IMG/VR virus record: IMGVR_UViG_3300027850_000169
Span: 1-64,000 of that record
Reading direction: 5' to 3' (one strand)
DNA: 64,000 nt
Source: a virus
The notes below the pieces were generated by a model. That model had not been told where the DNA came from. It did no database searches and was given only the letters and a program-made list of their open reading frames with translations. Each line of letters begins with the position of its first letter. The stretch's first letter is position 1. Position numbers and translations under genes: made by a program. Below are positions 8,212 through 17,419 of the stretch, in pieces.

Positions 8212-10833
8212 TTAAGTCACCTCTAAAACTAACCAATTACCTAAACTCAATTCTAGCCAATCTTTGGCAGAAGTTTCTAACCACGGTTTGAGCTCCGCAA
8301 ACGCCAAAACAGGTTCTTTCGCTACAACTGTTGTGATTCTCGGTTGCCCAATGATAGCACCAGTTACAGGTACAGCCGCGCCACCTTCAGTCACCGAAAG
8401 CTGAATCTGCTGTTTACCTTCAACGACTTGTACTGCTGACACCCAATAGCGACTAGGCTCAACACCGGGGATAATTCCACCAGTCGAAGCAACTTCAACT
8501 CTGTCGCCAACTACGAACACAACGGCTTTATCAACAATATTAGCATTACTTGCAAGCCAATTTCCTTGTGCGCTGCTAATCAAAGAGTTTGCCGTTCCAC
8601 CAATCCACCACAAGTCACCCAGAATCAAGTTAGCGTCAGGTTCGCAAGAAAAGTTTAAACCTGTAAGCAAGTAGGTTATTGCGTTCTCATCTGGCTCAAC
8701 CACCTGCACTGTCAGCACCGGACGGTATAAGTTGGACAGCCACCAGTCGCTAAGGGCGATTGTCAACTCATAAGCCTTACTCTTTCCTTGCCTGTAAAAA
8801 TACAGAATTGCTGCGATTTGCTTGAGAATTGCTTCAGTCGGAACCTTGCCAATACTTGCAAACTCTTTGGGCGGTGTTTGACCCGAACATTCTAGGTCGA
8901 AGTTCCAATGTTTTTTAATCTTTTTCTCTTCATCTTCCCAATCATCCAAGCCTTCGCCATCTGTTCCAGCGGCTGAATATGCGGGTAAGTATTCAGTTGC
9001 CGGAGCATTGGCAAGTCCAGAGCGACTGAGTTCTATTTTGTCGCCATCTTTCTCAGTCATTAGCGACATTCGCGTTTGATGTTTGACTTGAAAAGTGTTG
9101 ATATTCCGAGTGCTGTAGCTTACTGTACTAGAAACCTCAACATCTCCCACACGAGTGTAAGTAGGAATAGCTGTAACTTCGGTAATATTCACTGAAACTT
9201 TATCCTTCCACAATTTTTCGTCCAGCGCTTCAATCTCAGCGGAGAATCTAGCTTGATAAGTTGTTTTAGCTGTAACACGGTGCATCTCATTTGAGCCCCA
9301 ACGCATCCACTGTTCAGTAGTTTGTCCGCTAGGTGCAAGTGTTCCGATAAACGGCCAATAATTAGTCAGGATTTTAGAAATATATTCTTCAGTTACTGAG
9401 GTTGTAGCGGTTTGCACTCCATTAGAATTGTAGGTATAATTTGTCCGAGTTTTGCTGCTTAGGATTTGAGTAGTATTTAACAGCCAGTTATCAGCAGGGA
9501 AAGTCTGTCCACCAACGCCCGTAACACTTGAAGGCATTGTAAAGTTTACGTCGGCATAAGCTCCAAAGAAGCCAGCAAAGACTTTGCAGACAGGCTCGTT
9601 GATGACTTCTTCTTCATAATCTAGTCTGCCATTATTACTGGGAATCTGGCTGAAATATTGAGTTTTGATACTTCTGTAACTTTCTACAAAGGTGCTGCGA
9701 TTAGTTTTAGCGCCGGGAACTGCTAGCCCGCGCCGCTCTACTTTTGTTGTTGTAACAGTTTTTTGACCAGGCTCTATTTTTTCTACCGTTGTTGTCGTTG
9801 ATAGCAGCACTTCCGTTGTGGGACTGCCGTTAATATTGATGATTGTCTCAGGCCCAAAATCTTGCGTTATCGTAGTCTTACTTTTAGTACCATCGGGGTT
9901 AATAACTTCATCAATGTTTGCAATCTTTTTGTCAATACTTCCCGATACAACTAACTCTTTAATTGCGTCTAGTCCGCTGTCCAAAGGTGCGTATTCAATT
10001 TCATCTTTGCCAATTACAACTACCAGCGCGGTCGGATTGTTTGTAATATTAATCTTAGTAATCCGGATGCCGTCTTTGTCTGCCCAAAGGTAGCTAGGGG
10101 GAGAAGCCTTAAAGCACAAATCTCCGGCTTGTTGAATCAGTGAACCGCTAAAGTTGATAGGGCCCCTAATTTTTCCAGTAACACTACCGTAAATCTTAGT
10201 TGCTCCAGCCCTACCCAGCAAAAAGGTAACAACTTTTTGAATGTCGTAAAACTTTGATTTCTGAAACTCTCGAAATATCTCAGGTAATGTCAAATCGCCT
10301 TTTGGTACGACAATGGGCGGAGGCGGAGAACCTGAACTACTGGATGACGTAAACGATACACCTGGTGAGGAGTACGAAATTACGATTACAGACGTTGACT
10401 CTGTGTAGCCGTCTTGCTGTTCCTGCTGCGTAGAAGGCGTTTCTTTAGGAATCTTATTGTCTTCCCTGAAATCGTCAATTGACCGATTTTTCAGCAGCGA
10501 CAGCAGGCAGCCAGTTTGAATTGTCAACTTACAATCGGCAAAGTTGTAGAACGACCGAATCAAGTATTGAGTACCGCGCGGGTGTAGCTTGTAGGTTCCG
10601 TTGCCATTCAATATTTGAATTTCTAACTTTTTCCCCCAGCACCACCAACGATTCAACCTGTCGTTGAGTTCTTGCGGGTTTAAGTGATGGTCGTGGATTT
10701 CAACCGTCCCCGTAGCGTAAATGAGGCCGCTGGTGTCCAACTCGTTCTCGTCGCACACGAATCGAGCGAAGCCGGGAAACTCTAATCCGGCAACGAGTAA
10801 TTTGTTAGGTCTAGCGGCTACATTAACTGTCAT
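8212..10833 (-). CDS. Putative tail hub/baseplate protein
   Basis: An 873-residue protein at the head of the left tail operon. Its first 130 residues read like a phage tail-hub domain: beta strands with a WWCWGKKLEIQI segment followed by LHPRGTQYLIRSF. A Ser/Pro-rich linker lies near residues 145-180 (SSSSSGSPPPP). The central 300 residues are Thr/Val-rich beta repeats and the C terminus has a compact domain with several Trp (KPWLETSAKDWLELSLGNWL). The order tape measure, distal tail, hub, fibre is usual in siphoviruses and fits. The exact role is inferred. Confidence 0.6.
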   Translation of the reverse strand: MTVNVAARPNKLLVAGLEFPGFARFVCDENELDTSGLIYATGTVEIHDHHLNPQELNDRLNRWWCWGKKLEIQILNGNGTYKLHPRGTQYLIRSFYNFADCKLTIQTGCLLSLLKNRSIDDFREDNKIPKETPSTQQEQQDGYTESTSVIVISYSSPGVSFTSSSSSGSPPPPIVVPKGDLTLPEIFREFQKSKFYDIQKVVTFLLGRAGATKIYGSVTGKIRGPINFSGSLIQQAGDLCFKASPPSYLWADKDGIRITKINITNNPTALVVVIGKDEIEYAPLDSGLDAIKELVVSGSIDKKIANIDEVINPDGTKSKTTITQDFGPETIININGSPTTEVLLSTTTTVEKIEPGQKTVTTTKVERRGLAVPGAKTNRSTFVESYRSIKTQYFSQIPSNNGRLDYEEEVINEPVCKVFAGFFGAYADVNFTMPSSVTGVGGQTFPADNWLLNTTQILSSKTRTNYTYNSNGVQTATTSVTEEYISKILTNYWPFIGTLAPSGQTTEQWMRWGSNEMHRVTAKTTYQARFSAEIEALDEKLWKDKVSVNITEVTAIPTYTRVGDVEVSSTVSYSTRNINTFQVKHQTRMSLMTEKDGDKIELSRSGLANAPATEYLPAYSAAGTDGEGLDDWEDEEKKIKKHWNFDLECSGQTPPKEFASIGKVPTEAILKQIAAILYFYRQGKSKAYELTIALSDWWLSNLYRPVLTVQVVEPDENAITYLLTGLNFSCEPDANLILGDLWWIGGTANSLISSAQGNWLASNANIVDKAVVFVVGDRVEVASTGGIIPGVEPSRYWVSAVQVVEGKQQIQLSVTEGGAAVPVTGAIIGQPRITTVVAKEPVLAFAELKPWLETSAKDWLELSLGNWLVLEVT

Positions 10834-10892
10834 AGGGGTAAGATAGGAGGTAAGCAGATTGAATTGCCGCCAATTACTAGATATTTTTAATT

Positions 10893-11606
10893 ATGACTGA
10901 TTTATTGACACTGAAGTATATCTCAATTTCACAGGTTGAACTTTTCGGCAAGAATGCTAAGCTGCACAACCTTGACCAAATTATTCAGTCAATTAAAAAG
11001 TACGGATTTAAATCTGCTTGCAAGTGGGAGGGGGTTCTCAATGACGGGCGCGGCGGGATAGTCGCTGGTAACGGGCGGGTTGAAGCCTTACGGGTAATGA
11101 AGCGACGCGGACACAACTTGCCAGTTGGAATTGCTCAAGATGAAACTGGAGAATGGTGCGTCCCGGTATTATTTGGTGCTGAGTCTGATTCGGAGGCAAC
11201 TGCACGAGCCTATGCACTAGATGATAACAACCTGACTGTAGTTGGCGGTGATTTTGATGTAGCAGATTTGCTGAAATTGTATAATCAAGATTTGTTAACT
11301 TCGGAGCTAGACCAGTTGTTACAGATAGGGGAAGAGCCTGTTACATTTAACGATAGCTTTATCGAAAACGTCATTCAACAACTTTTCACTGAAAGCGATT
11401 CAATCAACAAAGAGAAGAATTTAACCGATAGAGAACACCCTGAGATATCTAATAGTAATACCGCCCGAAACTACCCAGATGTAAACGATGACAATATTGA
11501 AAAAGCAGAACAAAAGCTAAAGTCTCAATTTACTCAAGCAAACAAGAAAAACTTAGAAAATCTGATAACTTGTCCACATTGCGGAGGCGACTTTGAGTAC
11601 AGATAA
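10893..11606 (+). CDS. ParB/Srx-fold nuclease-like protein
   Basis: A 237-residue protein. Residues 8-125 form a ParB N-terminal-like domain: SISQVELFGKNAKLHN, then IQSIKKYGF, the catalytic or nucleotide-binding box GNGRVEAL, and YALDDNNLTV. The C terminus ends in a zinc-like ITCPHCGGDFEY tail. Phage copies usually sit next to DNA methyltransferase or PAPS-reductase-like genes, as here. It starts the plus-strand modification cluster; the next gene begins inside its last codons. It could bind or nick DNA, or act as a CTP-using switch. It is unlikely to be a partition ParB because there is no ParA next to it. Confidence 0.8.
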   Translation: MTDLLTLKYISISQVELFGKNAKLHNLDQIIQSIKKYGFKSACKWEGVLNDGRGGIVAGNGRVEALRVMKRRGHNLPVGIAQDETGEWCVPVLFGAESDSEATARAYALDDNNLTVVGGDFDVADLLKLYNQDLLTSELDQLLQIGEEPVTFNDSFIENVIQQLFTESDSINKEKNLTDREHPEISNSNTARNYPDVNDDNIEKAEQKLKSQFTQANKKNLENLITCPHCGGDFEYR

Positions 11607-12426
11607 TAGATACGACGCTCTGAAAAGATTACATTATTTGTTCAGTGACAAGAGGTGGATATTTGCTAAAACTATGCCGCAAAACCCGCATGAGTACACA
11701 TTGAGAAAGCACTGGAAAAACGAAGATGATTTCGTTGAAGCGGTTCAACTGATTCGAGATTATGGATATGTTATCAAGTTTCAAGGAAGAAAATATACTC
11801 AGTTTAACGTTCTAGGACATTTCTATTGGTCTATGGGTGCGCCGCTTCCCGTGACAATACTAATCAATCGAGCTTGTATTGATAAAGACGCAAAAGCTCC
11901 CTATGATGATATTTCTAATTCTTATGACGATTGGTTTTTAAAGCCAGAATACGAACGAGAGAACGTCAATCTTACAAAACTGCTAAAACCTTATATTGGC
12001 GGTAAACTTTTAGATGTTGGCTGCGGCACTGGGCTATTGCTTGATTTGTTAAACGTTTCTTTTGACTTGTATACAGGCGTTGACCCCAGCAGGATGATGC
12101 TAGACAAATTTAAAAATAAACATCCATGCCACAAAATCATTCAGTCTAAATATGAAGACTTTCCCTATGAAGGATTTGATTCAATTGTTTCGCTATACGG
12201 GTCTTTCAACTATTGTGAGCCGTCATCCGCAATTCAGGTAATTAATCAGTTGTCGCCAGGGGGTAAATATTTTTTAATGCTGTTTAAAGAAGATTATAAT
12301 CCCGTAACTCATAAATTAGCTAATTGTTCAATCCCTTACTATAAGCTAAGTAATTACAGCTTTCCAGTAGGAAGTGTTTTTGCCGAATTTACTAACTATA
12401 TCGTGGTAACGGGAGTCAAAGAATAA
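11593..12426 (+). CDS. SAM-dependent class I methyltransferase
   Basis: A 277-residue protein with an unrecognised N-terminal region of about 130 residues, then the SAM-binding motif LLDVGCGTGLLLDLL (about residues 136-150), a GVDPS motif II and a SIVSLYGSFNY motif. I accept the TTG start at 11593 because a GGAGG lies 6-8 bp upstream inside the ParB-like gene; the genes overlap by 14 bp. The methyl acceptor is unknown. No DNA-methylase DPPY or NPPY motif was seen, so a small-molecule or modified-base substrate is as likely as DNA. Confidence 0.8.
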   Translation: MSTDNRYDALKRLHYLFSDKRWIFAKTMPQNPHEYTLRKHWKNEDDFVEAVQLIRDYGYVIKFQGRKYTQFNVLGHFYWSMGAPLPVTILINRACIDKDAKAPYDDISNSYDDWFLKPEYERENVNLTKLLKPYIGGKLLDVGCGTGLLLDLLNVSFDLYTGVDPSRMMLDKFKNKHPCHKIIQSKYEDFPYEGFDSIVSLYGSFNYCEPSSAIQVINQLSPGGKYFLMLFKEDYNPVTHKLANCSIPYYKLSNYSFPVGSVFAEFTNYIVVTGVKE

Positions 12427-13562
12427 TGCCTACCTATTACGGCAATAAGACCGTTTTTGAGATGGGCTTAGAGCGCATTGAATATTTGTTTGATGAGTTT
12501 GAAAATATTGCAGTTAATTTCTCAGGGGGGAAAGATTCAACAGTTACATTGAACTTAGCTTTAATGGTAGCGGAAAAAAAAGGAAGATTACCACTAAAAG
12601 TATTATTTATTGACCAAGAGGCTGAATGGGATTGCACTATTGATTACATGAAATCGGTAATGTACGACACTAGGATTGAGCCATACTGGTTCCAAATTCC
12701 CTTTAGAATTTTTAACGCTACTTGCAGCGAGGACCCCTGGCTAAATGCTTGGGACATCAACCCTGAAATTACATGGATTAGGGAAAAAGACCCTATTGCT
12801 ATTCACGAAAGCCCTGCAAAAACTGATAGATTTGAAAAGTTGTTTGATGATTTAGGGAACTGGATATTTAAAGGGAAGTCTTATGCCTATCTTTCTGGAG
12901 TCAGGTGTGAAGAATCACCCGCAAGGCGGGCGGGCTTGACGACCTTTGCGACCTATAAATGGATTACTTGGGGAAAAGTAGAGAATAAGAAGCGCAATCA
13001 ATTCGTTTTCTATCCGTTATACGACTGGTCTTATAAAGATATCTGGAAATCCATTCATGATAATAAATGGGAATATTGTGTTTTATATGATTATATGTAT
13101 CAGTACGGTATCTCACCTATAAAAATGAGATTGTCAAACGTCACCCATGAGACAGCCGTTGACAATTTATTCTTTCTTCAGGAAATTGAAGGGGATTTGT
13201 GGACAAGGTTAACACAAAGATTAAGGGGAATTAATACGGCTGGCATTCTAAAAGCTGACTGGAAATGTCCTAAAGAATTACCGTTTATGTTTGAAGATTG
13301 GCATGAGTATCGAGACTATTTATTAGAAAATTTAATAACAAATCAGAGTGTTAAAAAAATAATGCTCAAACAGGTAGAATCGGATAAAAGGCAATACATC
13401 CCAGAGATTCAAGATAAAGTCTGCAAGTATCATATTGATATGATTTTGAAAAATGATTATCATGGAACAAAAGCAACGACATTCGCAGCTTCTCATCTTA
13501 AAGAAAGAACAAATACAAACAGAGACCGTGAAAAAAGAGATAGAGAATTATTTAAAAAATAG
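12426..13562 (+). CDS. PAPS reductase-like ATP pyrophosphatase, IbrA-like
   Basis: A 378-residue protein with the PP-loop SGGKDSTV at residues 33-40, then FIDQEAEW, GVRCEESPARRAG and FYPLYDWSYKDIWK, all hallmarks of the adenosine-phosphosulfate reductase/N-type ATP pyrophosphatase superfamily. Length, context and the ParB-domain partner match the IbrA proteins of E. coli, which are paired with IbrB. It shares one base with the methyltransferase stop. The family activates a substrate as an adenylate; its real substrate here is unknown. It is distinct from the DndC-type member at 53.9-55.5 kb. Confidence 0.8.
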   Translation: MPTYYGNKTVFEMGLERIEYLFDEFENIAVNFSGGKDSTVTLNLALMVAEKKGRLPLKVLFIDQEAEWDCTIDYMKSVMYDTRIEPYWFQIPFRIFNATCSEDPWLNAWDINPEITWIREKDPIAIHESPAKTDRFEKLFDDLGNWIFKGKSYAYLSGVRCEESPARRAGLTTFATYKWITWGKVENKKRNQFVFYPLYDWSYKDIWKSIHDNKWEYCVLYDYMYQYGISPIKMRLSNVTHETAVDNLFFLQEIEGDLWTRLTQRLRGINTAGILKADWKCPKELPFMFEDWHEYRDYLLENLITNQSVKKIMLKQVESDKRQYIPEIQDKVCKYHIDMILKNDYHGTKATTFAASHLKERTNTNRDREKRDRELFKK

Positions 13563-14193
13563 CGCTAATCCTATTGCCGCTATTGAGGAAATCAAAGCAT
13601 TGCTGCATGAACTGTCACCACTAAAAAGTCAGCCCATTAATTTAGTTCAATGGGTTTCAATTGAAATGGTAGAGGCTAACGACTACAATCCAAACTCCGT
13701 AGCAACGATTGAAATGAAGCTGCTGTATACCTCTATCAGCCACGATGGGTACACATCGCCTATAGTTACCATTTGGGATGAGTCAATTCAAAAGTATGTC
13801 ATCGTTGATGGGTTTCACCGCTATTCAACGATGAGGCAAAACCAAGATATCTACGACAGAAATATGGGCTTGATTCCTATCGTTGTTATTGACAAGGAAA
13901 TTAACGACAGGATGGCAAGTACCGTCCGTCATAATCGCGCCAGGGGGAAGCACAGCATATCTGGAATGAGTTCAATGGTCTTTTCTATGTTAGAGAACGG
14001 ATGGAAAGATTCAGAGATTTGTAACGAGCTAGGGATGGAGCCGGAAGAGCTTTTAAGACTAAAACATCTAACGGGTTTTTCCAAGCTGTTTGAAAACGTT
14101 GAATACAAGAAAGCATGGGAGACTAAGGCTCAAATTAAGTACAGAGTCAACGCCGAGAGAGAGGGGATAAGAACGCTTAAAACGAACAATTGA
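13453..14193 (+). CDS. ParB-domain protein, IbrB-like
   Basis: A 246-residue protein. After a helical N-terminal region comes a ParB/Srx domain: EANDYNPNSVA, the catalytic-type box VIVDGFHRYSTM, and TVRHNRARGKHS, then a helix-turn-helix-like ending (DSEICNELGMEPEELLRLKH). The ParB domain plus the position directly after an IbrA-like protein matches IbrB. The start is uncertain: the longest form overlaps the upstream gene by 110 bp, and the ATG at about 13462 or a GTG near 13528 are alternatives. It ends 2 bp before a convergent gene. Confidence 0.8.
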   Translation: MIIMEQKQRHSQLLILKKEQIQTETVKKEIENYLKNSANPIAAIEEIKALLHELSPLKSQPINLVQWVSIEMVEANDYNPNSVATIEMKLLYTSISHDGYTSPIVTIWDESIQKYVIVDGFHRYSTMRQNQDIYDRNMGLIPIVVIDKEINDRMASTVRHNRARGKHSISGMSSMVFSMLENGWKDSEICNELGMEPEELLRLKHLTGFSKLFENVEYKKAWETKAQIKYRVNAEREGIRTLKTNN

Positions 14194-14195
14194 CG

Positions 14196-15674
14196 TCACC
14201 ACAGAATCGGCTCATCATCCTCAACTGGTTTCTCGACCACTACCTCAACAACTGGTTTAGGCTTCGTAAATGGCATTTCTTTCGCAAAAGCCGCCGCATC
14301 AGCCATATTTGCCGCTAACATCTGCTCTCGCTTGGTTCGTCCTCTTGGAAGTTTGGCTTGAACCATCTCAAAAGCCTTATTTCTGGCGGCTCGATTTTCA
14401 TCTGTTAGCGCATAAGGGTTTGTCGGGTCTGTTGCTGCTGTCTCTGGCATTTCAACTGTCTCACTTGCGGCAATTTGTGGTATTGAATTCTCGGTACAGT
14501 TGGTTGCGTAAGTTGGTAAATTATTCAAGAGTGCTTGCTCCTTTGGGACTCCTAACTCTACTTGTCGTTTTGCACCCTCTAAACAGCGTTCTAGCTGCAA
14601 TTTTACCGCATTGGCGACCGCTGCAACCACTGGCAATCGGCGTAACTGTCCAGCGGCACTCTTGGCCGCCTCTGTCGCCGTTGTACCTACCTTGCCGATA
14701 CAGTCCTGCGATATAGCCTCCACAACGACTTGCTCAGGTACACCGCGCAATCTGAAGCCGGGGGGAACCATGCGACCGCCTAACTCCTCACCCGCGTTAA
14801 ACTCGTCCCACAGCATCGCTACGCTGGCCTCTGGCGTTCTGGACTTAGATTCGCGCATCACCCAGTTAGCATAGCCTTCAGGAGAGTCGATATCTACCCG
14901 CTGGTAGCAGTACGCCAGCAATGCCTCGAAAAACTCCTTTCTCGCAACCGGACTCGACGGCGCGGAACATTTATCAACTTGCAAGGTTATCGGTTCTGTT
15001 GTTGAGTCTACTTCTTTGGCAACTTGGAAATTGACATTGCTTTGGTTGCTTTGGTTGCTTTCTTCATTTTCTTCAATCTCTAAATTTACTAAAACAGTCG
15101 CGCTCGCTCTTTCTGTGAGAGGTTCTTTTTGAATAACTTTCTTTGAAAATGTATCTTGATTTGATTTGCAGTCAGTCGTCAAATCGATTTGCTGAGACTC
15201 GACATATCGATTTGACGGATTTTGACAAATGGGTAGTGATGCGGGTTCCAGCAGTTCAGCTAGCTTTTCTGTGTCAATGGTGTAATACTTGCAGGCATCC
15301 CATTTTCCGGCTCGAAGCTTCTGACTGATGACTAAGCCGAGTTCTTCAAGTTTGGCGAATCCAGACTTGATTTGATAAAAACTCAAGAATGGAAAATTGC
15401 CGCGCCAGTCAATAAGCTTGCCGTGTTCTTGCACTCGCTCTTTCTTTTTAGGGTCTGTGCACTTGATAGGGTTGCGAATCCACTTTTGCCCATCTACGAC
15501 TGTTCCAGCCATTGAAGGACTCTCAACACACCACTGAAGCTTGTTGAAGATGGTGGCTCCAATTACGCCGATGATAATAGCTAAATCTTCATCAAAGTAT
15601 CCTAGTCTTGATGTGTCCAATCGATTCACCTTGTGTAGGGTTGTGGTGAATACAACGGAAGAAAATCTTGGCAA
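14196..15674 (-). CDS. Helix-turn-helix replication-like protein
   Basis: A 492-residue protein. Residues 20-140 look like a winged-helix module found in cyanobacterial plasmid and phage replication or regulatory proteins (YFDEDLAIIIGVIGATIFNK, then FPFLSFYQIKSGFAKLEELG and a Tyr-rich wing). Two Ala-rich helical regions follow, and a low-complexity C terminus with a predicted unstructured tail (VVEVVVEKPVEDDEPILW). No primase, helicase or nuclease motif is visible. It is a lone minus-strand gene in a plus-strand region with a small RNA candidate transcribed away from it. Replication initiation or transcription control are both possible. Confidence 0.6.
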   Translation of the reverse strand: MPRFSSVVFTTTLHKVNRLDTSRLGYFDEDLAIIIGVIGATIFNKLQWCVESPSMAGTVVDGQKWIRNPIKCTDPKKKERVQEHGKLIDWRGNFPFLSFYQIKSGFAKLEELGLVISQKLRAGKWDACKYYTIDTEKLAELLEPASLPICQNPSNRYVESQQIDLTTDCKSNQDTFSKKVIQKEPLTERASATVLVNLEIEENEESNQSNQSNVNFQVAKEVDSTTEPITLQVDKCSAPSSPVARKEFFEALLAYCYQRVDIDSPEGYANWVMRESKSRTPEASVAMLWDEFNAGEELGGRMVPPGFRLRGVPEQVVVEAISQDCIGKVGTTATEAAKSAAGQLRRLPVVAAVANAVKLQLERCLEGAKRQVELGVPKEQALLNNLPTYATNCTENSIPQIAASETVEMPETAATDPTNPYALTDENRAARNKAFEMVQAKLPRGRTKREQMLAANMADAAAFAKEMPFTKPKPVVEVVVEKPVEDDEPILW

Positions 15675-15691
15675 GAATTAATCTGAAGCAC

Positions 15692-15722
15692 TTGACAGCA
15701 TCGGTTGGATATGTGCTATGAT
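15692..15722 (+). promoter_or_regulatory. Sigma70-like promoter of a small RNA candidate
   Basis: TTGACA at 15692 and TATGAT at 15717, spaced 19 bp, so weaker than consensus. It points away from the helix-turn-helix gene and leads to a strong terminator at 15785-15821. Confidence 0.5.
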
Positions 15723-15728
15723 TGATTC

Positions 15729-15821
15729 AGATTGAGTTCACCTGCAATCTATGATTTCTTTCCGTTGTATTCGTTGATTTGATTGAAGCCACTCGCTTAT
15801 AACGGGTGGCTTCCTGTTTTT
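15729..15821 (+). ncRNA. Small RNA candidate upstream of the rep-like gene
   Basis: A roughly 90-nt transcript is expected between the promoter at 15692 and the terminator. No open frame with a ribosome site is inside it. A similar promoter-terminator unit lies upstream of the other helix-turn-helix gene (44952-45085), which suggests a shared control design. Not confirmed. Confidence 0.4.
15785..15821 (+). terminator. Rho-independent terminator
   Basis: GAAGCCAC and GTGGCTTC form an 8-bp stem with a 13-nt loop, followed by CTGTTTTTA. Confidence 0.75.
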
Positions 15822-15858
15822 ATTATAGCATCAGACTAGCCCAGCACGTCAACATCCC

Positions 15859-15958
15859 TACACCGACGCTACCAACACCTTGCGAACACAACCGCTAAGC
15901 ACTATACATAGCAACACTTTCGATACCGTTTAAAAATACTTTCCCAAAACGCTTGACA
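15859..15958 (+). repeat. 100-bp direct repeat, copy 1 (promoter region)
   Basis: About 100 bp starting CTACACCGACGCTACCAACA and running into the promoter -35 is almost identical to 16777-16877, with only a few substitutions and one extra A. It carries the conserved early-promoter upstream sequence. Confidence 0.85.
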
Positions 15959-15981
15959 AGCTACCGAGTAGCCTATATAGT
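15953..15981 (+). promoter_or_regulatory. Early promoter module, copy 1
   Basis: TTGACA (15953) and TATAGT (15976) are 17 bp apart. The motif AAAATACTTTCCCAAAACGC stands directly before the -35. This is one of seven copies in the window. It drives the 77-residue gene at 16010. Confidence 0.85.
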
Positions 15982-16009
15982 GATAACAGATGAAAAAACT
16001 ACTAAAACT

Positions 16010-16243
16010 ATGACAAGAATAGCAGTACCAAGAATCGAAGTTCGCCTTTATTACAACTCAGAAGAAATTTGTATTGGTGCGTTAGCGCTAGACGAAGACT
16101 CAGAAAGGTTTAATTATGATGGTGACCACTCCAATCATGAAGACGTTTTTATCTACCCAGACCAAGACATCGTTGGTAAAAGATTTGTAGGGATTGCAAG
16201 AGATGCAGTCCAGATTCGGTATATGCCCAAAACCGAGCAGTAA
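16010..16243 (+). CDS. Hypothetical early protein
   Basis: A 77-residue acidic protein starting MTRIAVPRIEVRLYYNS, with alternating beta strands and a DHSNHEDVFIYPDQD loop. I start it at the ATG at 16010 because any longer form would read through the promoter. No known family. It is the first gene behind early promoter copy 1. Confidence 0.65.
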   Translation: MTRIAVPRIEVRLYYNSEEICIGALALDEDSERFNYDGDHSNHEDVFIYPDQDIVGKRFVGIARDAVQIRYMPKTEQ

Positions 16244-16285
16244 ATCACCATGAAGCTAAATGAGATTTTTTCTAGGCTATAGGTT

Positions 16286-16312
16286 TGGAAAACTTGGGTG
16301 CGACTCCTAAGT
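16286..16312 (+). repeat. Intercistronic hairpin with T-arm-like loop
   Basis: ACTTGG-GTGCGACT-CCTAAGT folds into a short stem with one bulge in the gap between two early genes. The loop GTGCGACT recalls a tRNA T-loop, but no other tRNA arm is present. Confidence 0.35.
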
Positions 16313-16356
16313 TAGTTTTTACCCTAGCTCTTATGGGTATTTTAAGGAAAACTCAA

Positions 16357-16698
16357 ATGTCTTACAACTATATCTCTGTGGCTACTGATTCAGAATTAAT
16401 GAGTGCTTTTACATCAGTGATGAAGGAAGTAGATAGTTCATTAGCAGTGAAAATGTCGTTTTGTGACCAAGTTCCTTATAAGGATTTGCCTAATGCTATG
16501 AGGTCAATTTGTTTAGCCGAGGAAGAAGTATGGAGTCGAGTTAATAACAAAATCGAGGAAGTGAGAACTGTTGAAAGTTTACAAAGACAAAAAATAAGAA
16601 ATGAAGAAAGCAGAGTAATTAATCTCATAGCAGATAAAGAAACGCTCTTTTTCTTAAAGTCTCTAGTTGAAAAAGAAGTAAAAGCAAAAGAAAGCTAA
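16357..16698 (+). CDS. Hypothetical early protein, helical
   Basis: A 113-residue protein (MSYNYISVATDSELMSAF...) with a long charged coiled-coil-like C-terminal half (ESLQRQKIRNEESRVINLIA, ending KEVKAKES). I use the ATG at 16357, preceded by AAGGAAA at about 8 bp; a 24-residue longer form has no clear ribosome site. Unknown function. Confidence 0.65.
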   Translation: MSYNYISVATDSELMSAFTSVMKEVDSSLAVKMSFCDQVPYKDLPNAMRSICLAEEEVWSRVNNKIEEVRTVESLQRQKIRNEESRVINLIADKETLFFLKSLVEKEVKAKES

Positions 16699-16776
16699 CA
16701 CTATAACTTCTACTTACCTCTTAGTTCTAAGCTATCAACTAAGTGCAAGTCTTAGTGAGGGCTTTCTAGTTTTTAC

Positions 16777-16877
16777 TACACCGACGCTACCAACACCTTG
16801 CGAACACAACCGCTAAGCGCTATACATAGCAACACTTTCGATACCGTTTAAAAAATACTTTCCCAAAGCGCTTGACA
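16777..16877 (+). repeat. 100-bp direct repeat, copy 2 (promoter region)
   Basis: Second copy of the block at 15859-15958, placing the same upstream sequence and promoter in front of the 139-residue gene at 16940. Confidence 0.85.
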
Positions 16878-16900
16878 AATCCTAGTGAGTAGCCTATAGT
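16872..16900 (+). promoter_or_regulatory. Early promoter module, copy 2
   Basis: TTGACA (16872), 17-bp spacer, TATAGT (16895), followed by GATAACAG. The upstream motif AAAATACTTTCCCAAAGCGC is conserved. Confidence 0.9.
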
Positions 16901-16939
16901 GATAACAGATAGAAAAAACCACTCCAAGCGAGCCTAAAA

Positions 16940-17359
16940 ATGAAAATTGCAAAAGCTAAAAAGTACGCCCAAATTAAAGACAAAGATTTTCCAGCACTTC
17001 TCTTGTTAATAAAACGAGCAAGAAAAGTAATTCCGGGAGCTTGGGGGAAAGTTGAGCGTATTGACGCAGATTGGGGAATAGATGGACTTCTAGATATTCA
17101 TGTGGCGCTTTTGCAGGATGCTCCAACTAAAGGATTGAGAAATCTTACCCCAGGACGTTACCACATATATTTCACTTGGAAGCCTTATGAAGAAGGGCGT
17201 TATGGGTCGAGAGGTTGGAACGTGACCGATTACGAAAAAGGAGAATGGTGGCTACCATTTGAACCATCTGACGCTTATCTCAAGCTTCGTCAACCCCCGT
17301 GGGATGTTCTAAATAGTCGGAAGTGGGACGGTACAACATTGTTTACAAAAACAAGCTAG
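16940..17359 (+). CDS. Hypothetical early protein
   Basis: A 139-residue protein (MKIAKAKKYAQIKDKDFPAL) with a basic helical start and a Trp/Tyr-rich second half containing TPGRYHIYFTWKPYEEG and GEWWLPFEPSDAYL. Composition suggests a compact alpha/beta fold. No family recognised. It is the first gene after early promoter copy 2, so probably strongly expressed early. Confidence 0.7.
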   Translation: MKIAKAKKYAQIKDKDFPALLLLIKRARKVIPGAWGKVERIDADWGIDGLLDIHVALLQDAPTKGLRNLTPGRYHIYFTWKPYEEGRYGSRGWNVTDYEKGEWWLPFEPSDAYLKLRQPPWDVLNSRKWDGTTLFTKTS

Positions 17360-17419
17360 AACACTCACTTTATAACCTCTAAATTCAAAAATCTATTAAT
17401 CGCCGAAACACCTTCTCAG

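Noticed and set aside
10893-11606. Plasmid partition ParB
   Set aside because: No ParA neighbour and no parS-like sites were noticed; context is DNA modification.
12426-13562. CysH-type metabolic PAPS reductase
   Set aside because: The length and the ParB-domain partner fit IbrA, and the usual C-terminal redox Cys motif of CysH was not seen.
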